Below are positions 5,975-10,132 of a DNA stretch of 10,132 nucleotides, piece by piece. Origin of the DNA: a bacterium Ga0077546 (GTDB taxonomy: Bacteria; Cyanobacteriota; Vampirovibrionia; Obscuribacterales; Obscuribacteraceae). How positions within the stretch are numbered: the first letter of the stretch is position 1; every line of letters begins with the position of its first letter. The notes under the pieces are model-generated. The model saw nothing but the letters and a program-made list of their open reading frames with translations. It was not told the origin of the DNA and made no database searches. The DNA lies in assembly GCA_001464165.1 (NCBI GenBank), contig LNEX01000425.1, positions 1-10,132 of the forward strand, in the 5' to 3' direction. Both the position numbers and the translations under genes were made by a program.

Positions 5975-7093
5975 ATGAACTACAACTCTAGTCTCAAAGA
6001 ATTGCATACCAACGAACCAAGTGTGAGCGAAGAACTGTTCATCAATCAGTTCAACGAAAAAGTAATCGGACAGCCTGACGCCGAGCGCATCGCCGTCATG
6101 GCTCACAATGCCATCCACAACCCCCTACGGGACAAAACTAGGCCCATCGGAATATATTTTCTCATTGGACCTTCTCGCACGGGCAAATCTCTCACTGCTG
6201 AAGCTCTTGCCGAGCTGCTGCATGGCGACAAAAATGCCCTTATTAGAGTACAAGCCAGCGACTATATGACGGCAGCCCAGTTGTTAGACCTGAAAGGGGC
6301 CCCGCCCATGTATATCGGTTATCGCGATCCGCAAAACCCGGAAAACAAAGTGGCAGAAACAGAGAGCGATCCCACTTCACTCATTTCTGGACACAACATG
6401 AATCGGGTGCGTCTTGGCTCCAAATCGCCAGTCGACATTATCGTTATAGAAGAGTTTGAGAAGGGCTGTGATGACTTCTACAAACTTTTCATGGGCATCT
6501 TCGACAAAGGCAAGTTGATATTAGGCAACGGCGTACCCGTTGATTTCAGCAACACCATTTTCGTGCTCACAAGTAACTTAGGCATGGCAGCAATGGAAAG
6601 AATGTCCAACCAAAAACATATCGGCTTCGGCGTTGGCCCAAAAGAAAGCAGGCCGGATGTCAGCGCAGTGGTTAAAAACGCCTTGCGCCAGAACTACCCG
6701 CCAGAGTTTCGCAATCGCTTAGACGCAGTTGTGATTTACGAAGAACTGTCAGCCGGCAGCATGGTGAAGATAGTCGAGGCCGAAATAGCCCAGGTGCAAA
6801 AGCGCATCAACTTACTGCCAGAAGAATCTGTATTCACCCTGCAAGCCGACGCAAGCGCAAGGCAATTCTTGCTGCAAGAAGCTACCAGAGATGGCGGCAG
6901 TGTGGCTGAACTGAAAAGAGTAATCAGTAAATATCTGCTTGATCCGCTGGGGCGCGAACTCAGCAAAGGCACCATAAATGGAGGTAACAGAATAATCGTC
7001 ACACACAATAGCGGGGCGGCAGCACTAACCTTGAGCAAAATAGAATCAGAGGCCATTGCGATGCAGCCAAAATTGAGCCTGCAAGCAGCATAA
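5975..7093 (+). CDS. Stand-alone ClpB/ClpA D2-type AAA+ ATPase
   Basis: This 372-residue protein is one AAA+ module resembling the second ATPase ring of ClpB or ClpA, without an N-domain, first ring or coiled-coil arm. Motifs in order are NEKVIGQPDAE (28-37, the usual 'VIGQ' entry), Walker A GPSRTGKS (65-72), a GAPPMYIGY pore-loop block (108-116), Walker B IIVIEEF (155-161, Glu-Glu where relatives have Asp-Glu), VDFSNTIFVLTSNLG (sensor 1, Asn201) and PPEFRNRLD (242-250, arginine finger region). The C-terminal small domain shows GGSVAELKR (307-315) at the position of the usual sensor-2 'GARPLKR', so that motif is altered. About 25 extra residues sit between the pore loop and Walker B. The likely role is ATP-driven remodelling of a specific partner rather than general disaggregation. 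The start has AGAGG (5964-5968) six bases upstream. It heads a co-directional run ending at 9371. Confidence 0.85.
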   Translation: MNYNSSLKELHTNEPSVSEELFINQFNEKVIGQPDAERIAVMAHNAIHNPLRDKTRPIGIYFLIGPSRTGKSLTAEALAELLHGDKNALIRVQASDYMTAAQLLDLKGAPPMYIGYRDPQNPENKVAETESDPTSLISGHNMNRVRLGSKSPVDIIVIEEFEKGCDDFYKLFMGIFDKGKLILGNGVPVDFSNTIFVLTSNLGMAAMERMSNQKHIGFGVGPKESRPDVSAVVKNALRQNYPPEFRNRLDAVVIYEELSAGSMVKIVEAEIAQVQKRINLLPEESVFTLQADASARQFLLQEATRDGGSVAELKRVISKYLLDPLGRELSKGTINGGNRIIVTHNSGAAALTLSKIESEAIAMQPKLSLQAA

Positions 7094-7113
7094 ATTCAAC
7101 CCAGGAGAATGAC

Positions 7114-7345
7114 ATGTCATTTCCATCCCCCAATGAAGTGAGACAACGTCAAGCGTCCATAGCTGTAGAACGTGGCATCCAAAGCGCCCTCGCTCAATCC
7201 AATTGAAATCGAATTTCACTCGACGCCTTTTGAAGCTGTCGAAGTAGTGGTACAGCAGCTACGTTCAAGCGGCTGGATTGTACTTTCACAGCGCATTAAC
7301 CGTGGCTATTTCAGTCACTATATAACAGTCAAAAATGGTCGTTAA
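7114..7345 (+). pseudogene. Small alpha/beta protein (about 76 residues) interrupted by a frameshift
   Basis: ATG 7114 has AGGAG (7103-7107) six bases upstream and follows the ATPase stop by 20 bases. This frame gives only 30 residues (MSFPSPNEVRQRQASIAVER... to TGA 7204-7206). One frame over, 7199-7345 reads PIEIEFHSTPFEAVEVVVQQ, then LRSSGWIVLSQR and YFSHYITVK, and ends at TAA 7343-7345. Removing one base near 7197-7199 joins them as ...ALAQ-PIEIEF..., a helix-strand-helix-strand layout typical of small phage- or plasmid-like accessory proteins. The alternative is a separate short gene from a GTG just upstream in the second frame, but that GTG has no ribosome binding site. I recognise no named family. 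The good initiation site and sensible fold pattern argue for a real gene with an indel, either biological or from assembly. Confidence 0.55.
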
Positions 7346-7384
7346 ATTTACTAGGCAGCCAAGCCAATAACAAATAATCCCTGG

Positions 7385-7406
7385 GGGCGAGTAAAAAAAC
7401 TCGCCC
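7385..7406 (+). other. 8-bp GC-rich hairpin just upstream of carbonic anhydrase
   Basis: GGGCGAGT (7385-7392) pairs perfectly with ACTCGCCC (7399-7406) around an all-A loop of six. It ends ten bases before the AAGGAGG ribosome binding site of the next gene. The loop is A rather than a trailing U-run, so it is not a normal terminator. It could stabilise the 5' end of a processed mRNA or modulate initiation. Confidence 0.5.
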
Positions 7407-7428
7407 ATGGCCAGGAAGGAGGACCGTC

Positions 7429-8115
7429 ATGAAACGGTCAACTTTGCCTAACTCTGGCTCTAATTCAGCCAGCAGTGCCAGGCTCAAGAAACTTGTAGAT
7501 GGTGTGCACAAGTTTCAGCTTGAGCATTTTGAAGAAAACAAACTCTTGTTCGAACAGCTCTCTCATGGACAAAAGCCTCAAGTTCTAATGATTACCTGCG
7601 CCGACTCGCGCATTGATCCTAACTTAATCACCGCTAGCCAACCCGGGGAACTATTCATCATGCGCAATGTGGCCAATCTCGTGCCACAGTTTCACCCAAA
7701 CGCTCAAACAGAAGCCGGTGCCGTAATTGAATATGCCGTTTCAGTACTCGGTGTGGCCGAGATAATCGTCATGGGCCACAGCGATTGCGGCGGAATGAAA
7801 GCAGTTTTGCATCCAGAAAAGCTGACCTCACTTCCTGAATTATCTAGCTGGTTAAATCACGCTATTGCAGGCACTCTAGCTACTGCACCTACTGAGGCTA
7901 CAACAGCCAATTGCTCGAGCTGCGACGAATCTCAGCAATTGCTTGAAACAACAAATAACAACATAGTGCTACAGCTCGCGAACCTTGCAACACATCCGTC
8001 AGTGGCAGCAGCTATGGCTCAAGGCAAATTACACATTCACGGTTGGAACTACCAAATCGAGAATGGCTCTATCAGCTACTTCGATCAAGATCGAAAACAC
8101 TGGTGCCAACTTTAA
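7429..8115 (+). CDS. Beta-class carbonic anhydrase
   Basis: This 228-residue cytoplasmic enzyme interconverts CO2 and bicarbonate. The zinc ligands are visible: Cys57 in CADSR (57-61), then His117 and Cys120 in GHSDCGG. Asp59 and Arg61 form the Asp/Arg dyad that opens the active site in this family. The MRNVANLVP block (78-86) and the GAVIEYAVSVLGV helix (97-109) are standard. After a less conserved Ala/Thr-rich stretch (about 145-175), the C-terminal half shows QLANLATHP (182-190) and LHIHGWNYQIENGSI (201-215), the usual closing motif. Length is normal. The start is secure: AAGGAGG (7416-7422) with a six-base spacer. It begins the compact three-gene set with the isochorismatase-like and HAD hydrolases, so it probably supplies or removes inorganic carbon for a linked reaction. 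E. coli relatives are Can and CynT; I cannot choose between the names. Confidence 0.95.
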   Translation: MKRSTLPNSGSNSASSARLKKLVDGVHKFQLEHFEENKLLFEQLSHGQKPQVLMITCADSRIDPNLITASQPGELFIMRNVANLVPQFHPNAQTEAGAVIEYAVSVLGVAEIIVMGHSDCGGMKAVLHPEKLTSLPELSSWLNHAIAGTLATAPTEATTANCSSCDESQQLLETTNNNIVLQLANLATHPSVAAAMAQGKLHIHGWNYQIENGSISYFDQDRKHWCQL

Positions 8116-8127
8116 CTGGAGACCGTC

Positions 8128-8685
8128 ATGAATGCAAATGACGAGTACACACTAGTCGTAATAGATATGCAGCCGCTTTTCACTGCAGATAGCAACACCA
8201 TAAGCAACGTCGTACGCGAAGTGATGTTAGCGCGACAGAGACAAAACAGAATCATTTTTCTCTGGATTCCATACTTCAGCGTCTTTCAGTCTGAAATGTT
8301 CGCCGGAACCTACCCGGCAATACTCAAAGCCGTGCAGGGCTATGACCACGCGCACTGGAACGAAACCACCAAACTCATCCAAGACGGCTCACGCGAGATA
8401 CTACAAACCTGCGACAAGAAAGATTTTCCAAGTAAGCGCTTTCGCCTCTGCGGTGTAAACACCGACATGTGTGTGCTCGATACAGTCAAAGGCCTGCTGG
8501 CAGCCAATACACCTCGCGTAGAAGCAGTTGAGGTAGTAAAAGATGCCTGCCGCACAAGCAATTCAAAAACAGACAACACTAAAGTCTGGCAGCTCTTTCC
8601 CACCGATCCGCGCTTGAGCATAATCGAGAGCGAAGCAAAAGTGCTGGAAATTGCCGATGCTGCCAGACAAAAACGGAGTGCTTGA
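8128..8685 (+). CDS. Isochorismatase-like cysteine hydrolase
   Basis: This 185-residue protein has the Rossmann-like cysteine hydrolase fold. The first strand TLVVIDMQPLF carries the catalytic Asp13. The nucleophile block LCGVNTDMCVLDTV carries Cys115, with the usual Gly-Val-x-Thr-x-x-Cys-Val shape. The triad Lys should lie about 30-35 residues earlier; Lys82 is the best-placed candidate, but the family's usual 'K...SAF' context is not obvious, so I am unsure of it. VEVVKDACRTSN is the typical strand and turn after the nucleophile. The family includes nicotinamidases, N-carbamoylsarcosine and ureidoacrylate amidohydrolases and isochorismatases. The substrate cannot be read from sequence. Twelve bases separate it from carbonic anhydrase, with GGAG (8118-8121) six bases before ATG, and its stop overlaps the next start. 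A CO2- or carbamate-yielding hydrolysis would fit the neighbour, but that is inference. Confidence 0.85.
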   Translation: MNANDEYTLVVIDMQPLFTADSNTISNVVREVMLARQRQNRIIFLWIPYFSVFQSEMFAGTYPAILKAVQGYDHAHWNETTKLIQDGSREILQTCDKKDFPSKRFRLCGVNTDMCVLDTVKGLLAANTPRVEAVEVVKDACRTSNSKTDNTKVWQLFPTDPRLSIIESEAKVLEIADAARQKRSA

Positions 8686-9371
8686 TGAAAACAACAAAAG
8701 TGATTCTCTTCGACCTGTGGCGCACACTGGGTTACTCCCTTGATCGTGAACCCATTTTTGCTGTGCAGAAAATTATTGGGTACCAAGTAGCAGTCGTCGC
8801 CGGTCGCAATGAAGCAATTGAAGACCCTGATTTCATGCGGGCCTGCCTTACCACCAACATCAGCGATCCAATGGAATTCCTCAATCATATCGCCAACACT
8901 TTTGCTTGCCCCAGGCCAAGCAAAGCAGCACACCGCGCCTTTGCCAGGGTGCTTAAACGCGAAGCAGCCGGATTCAAGTTCTATGAAGACACTCTGGCAG
9001 CGCTACAAGCCCTAAAAGCAAACGGCTACAGGTTGGGATTGGTTTCCAATCTCTGGCCTTTTCCTGTTCATTTTCTCTTTGAACAACTTGGCTTAGGCGC
9101 CTACTTTGAACATAAGATCTACTCGTTCGAGGTAGGCCAAGCAAAACCGCAGCCAGAGATCTTTGAAAGAGCGCTGCAGCTTTTTGCGGTAGCTCCAGAG
9201 CAAGTGATGATGGTAGGCGATAACCACATAAACGATGTGAAAGCCGCACTGTCAGTTGGTATGCAAGCAGCCCTAATTTTGCGCCCTGGAGTGGCCAACA
9301 TTGCTGTCCCGGGCGCCAGAGTGATCAGCTCGCTGATAGACTTGTGCAAACAAGCTAAAATTGCTGCCTAA
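8685..9371 (+). CDS. HAD-family hydrolase with Trp in motif I
   Basis: This protein has 228 residues from the ATG at 8685, which overlaps the previous stop (TGATG) and has GGAG (8675-8678) six bases upstream. Such coupling points to co-translation. HAD motifs are motif I LFDLWRTLG with nucleophile Asp10, motif II Ser121 in LVSNLWP, motif III Lys154 in GQAKPQPEIF, and motif IV VGDNHINDV with Asp179 and Asp184. An alpha-helical cap lies between motif I and motif II (about 20-95), as in subclass-I enzymes of the haloacid-dehalogenase/phosphoglycolate-phosphatase kind. The position two residues after the nucleophile is Trp12 where phosphatases have Asp. That Asp is the general acid/base of phosphatases, so an ordinary phosphatase role is less likely. 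The substrate is unknown. The gene is the last of the carbonic anhydrase operon and is followed 10 bases later by an intrinsic terminator. Confidence 0.88.
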   Translation: MKTTKVILFDLWRTLGYSLDREPIFAVQKIIGYQVAVVAGRNEAIEDPDFMRACLTTNISDPMEFLNHIANTFACPRPSKAAHRAFARVLKREAAGFKFYEDTLAALQALKANGYRLGLVSNLWPFPVHFLFEQLGLGAYFEHKIYSFEVGQAKPQPEIFERALQLFAVAPEQVMMVGDNHINDVKAALSVGMQAALILRPGVANIAVPGARVISSLIDLCKQAKIAA

Positions 9372-9381
9372 TTTCGTATTG

Positions 9382-9422
9382 ACGATAGAAGCCCCAAACC
9401 TAGGCTCTATCGTTTTCTTTTG
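9382..9422 (+). terminator. Intrinsic terminator of the carbonic anhydrase-HAD operon
   Basis: ACGATAG (9382-9388), a bulged A and AGCC (9390-9393) pair with GGCT (9403-9406) and CTATCGT (9407-9413), giving 11 bp around a nine-base loop. TTTTCTTTTG (9413-9422) follows directly. It lies 10 bases after the stop at 9371, on the plus strand. Confidence 0.88.
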
Positions 9423-9509
9423 TTTTACTGTAGATTATAGTTGAAATTCGATCAGCTGGGCTTGACCACGTAACCTGAAAGTGAGGCAAGAACACATAAA
9501 GAAACTGAA

Positions 9510-10132
9510 TCACCGGGTAACTGGCGCAAACATCGTCTCGTTGTATGAATCTAAATCACCGACAGGTTTAGCACTAAATCTGTAATACGGAAAAGCCTTC
9601 ACAAGCCGTCTCTGCTCGCCCGGCACATAACTAGCAAAAGGTTTAGGCAAACCGATGCTAATGATTCCGTGCTTACCCAAAGTCTCAAGAGCCTTCAAAG
9701 AGATCTTGGTTTCCTTCAAACTGAGGGTGCGTAATTTAGTTAGCTTCAGCAACAATGGCAGTGCTCTATCATCGATCTGATAGTTGGCATCAATATCAAG
9801 ATTATTGATAGCACCACACTTACTTACATGCTCCAAACCGCGCAAAGACAAATTCACATTCGTCAAACCAAGCTGCGTCAAGCGAGGAAAATTTTGCAAA
9901 TAACGCAGGTCATCGTTGTTCACCAACGCACTGCCAAAGCGCAAACTCTCAAGTTTTTTGCATCCAATTAGATGAGGTAAACAGCTACCAGTAATGAAGC
10001 CATTGCCCGCAGCCAGATACTGCAACTCTGGCATTGCCCCTAGTTGCGATAGACCCTTATCTGTGATTTCTGATCCTTCAATATCAATTCCTTTGAGGCC
10101 AGAAATTCGACGGACAAAGGGAATAGTAGGAT
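9510..10132 (-). CDS. Leucine-rich-repeat protein, C-terminal part (5' partial)
   Basis: The minus-strand frame is open from the right edge (base 10132) to TGA at 9510-9512, so the start lies outside the window. The first internal Met (10034) is in mid-repeat. About six repeats of roughly 23-25 residues are visible with the pattern 'L..L.I....I.D.GL..L....L': LKGIDIEGSEITDKGLSQLG, then LPHLIGCKKLESL, LRYLQNFPRLTQLGL, LEHVSKCGAINNLDI, LPLLLKLTKLRTLSL and LETLGKHGI. The 'I(T/D)D.(G/A)L..L' turn is that of ribonuclease-inhibitor-like or cysteine-containing LRRs. A non-repeat tail with many aromatic and basic residues (YVPGEQRRLVKAFPYYRF) closes the protein. LRRs act as protein-binding scaffolds; partner and location are unknown. 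It is convergent with the HAD operon. No terminator for this strand was found in the gap at 9423-9509. Confidence 0.8.
   Translation of the reverse strand, partial: PTIPFVRRISGLKGIDIEGSEITDKGLSQLGAMPELQYLAAGNGFITGSCLPHLIGCKKLESLRFGSALVNNDDLRYLQNFPRLTQLGLTNVNLSLRGLEHVSKCGAINNLDIDANYQIDDRALPLLLKLTKLRTLSLKETKISLKALETLGKHGIISIGLPKPFASYVPGEQRRLVKAFPYYRFSAKPVGDLDSYNETMFAPVTR

Noticed and set aside
8340..8933. 197-codon minus-strand frame spanning the hydrolase-HAD junction
   Set aside because: It is antisense to two well-supported genes and shows no domain.
1..10132. CRISPR array, tRNA, rRNA, insertion sequence or integrase/attachment site
   Set aside because: No regularly spaced direct repeats, cloverleaf, rRNA motif, transposase-like protein or terminal inverted repeats were found by eye.

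Overview
The window is about 10.1 kb of bacterial DNA of balanced base composition. It carries mostly housekeeping and accessory genes, with no tRNA, rRNA, CRISPR array, transposase or phage structural gene. The mix (tandem retropepsin-like protease, LysM protein without a signal peptide, archaeal/cyanobacterial-style glycogen debranching enzyme, stand-alone ClpB-like AAA+ ATPase, ribonuclease-inhibitor-like LRR protein) reminds me of non-photosynthetic Cyanobacteriota such as Obscuribacterales (Vampirovibrionia/Melainabacteria). That assignment is an impression from gene content and is not proven here.

Layout, left to right. (1) 1-758, plus strand: a 5'-truncated protein with two retropepsin-like domains. 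(2) 763-1221, minus: a small four-helix membrane protein, convergent with it. (3) 1249-1681, minus: a probable decayed or frameshifted small gene (CxxC segment followed by a TPR-like tail in another frame). (4) 1724-2512, plus: a LysM protein with a degenerate EF-hand-like loop, followed by palindromes and a long hairpin. (5) 2767-4866 plus stop: a complete glycogen debranching enzyme, ended by a very strong intrinsic terminator at 4951-5008. (6) 4870-5434: a gene-free stretch of about 560 bases holding that terminator, a second hairpin that buries a Shine-Dalgarno-like sequence, and a 12-bp palindrome. (7) 5435-5891: a small polytopic membrane protein split between two frames at a TTACTTAC repeat that also creates a CUU-UAA-C sequence.

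(8) 5975-9371 is one co-directional run: ClpB-D2-like AAA+ ATPase, a small alpha/beta protein split by a frameshift, beta-carbonic anhydrase, isochorismatase-like cysteine hydrolase and a HAD-family hydrolase. The last three are tightly packed (12-nt gap, then a 1-nt overlap) and end at a clear intrinsic terminator (9382-9422). (9) 9510-10132, minus: the C-terminal part of a leucine-rich-repeat protein running off the right edge.

The gene logic suggests glycogen breakdown (debranching enzyme) as a stand-alone unit. The separate CO2/bicarbonate-hydrolase operon may couple a hydrolase that releases or uses inorganic carbon to carbonic anhydrase. Two genes (5435-5891 and 7114-7345) look intact apart from a single small indel each, so either local gene decay or assembly error should be kept in mind. 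The points most worth a second look are those two frame breaks, the unusual AAA+ protein with an insert after its pore loop, and the structured noncoding gap at 4870-5434.
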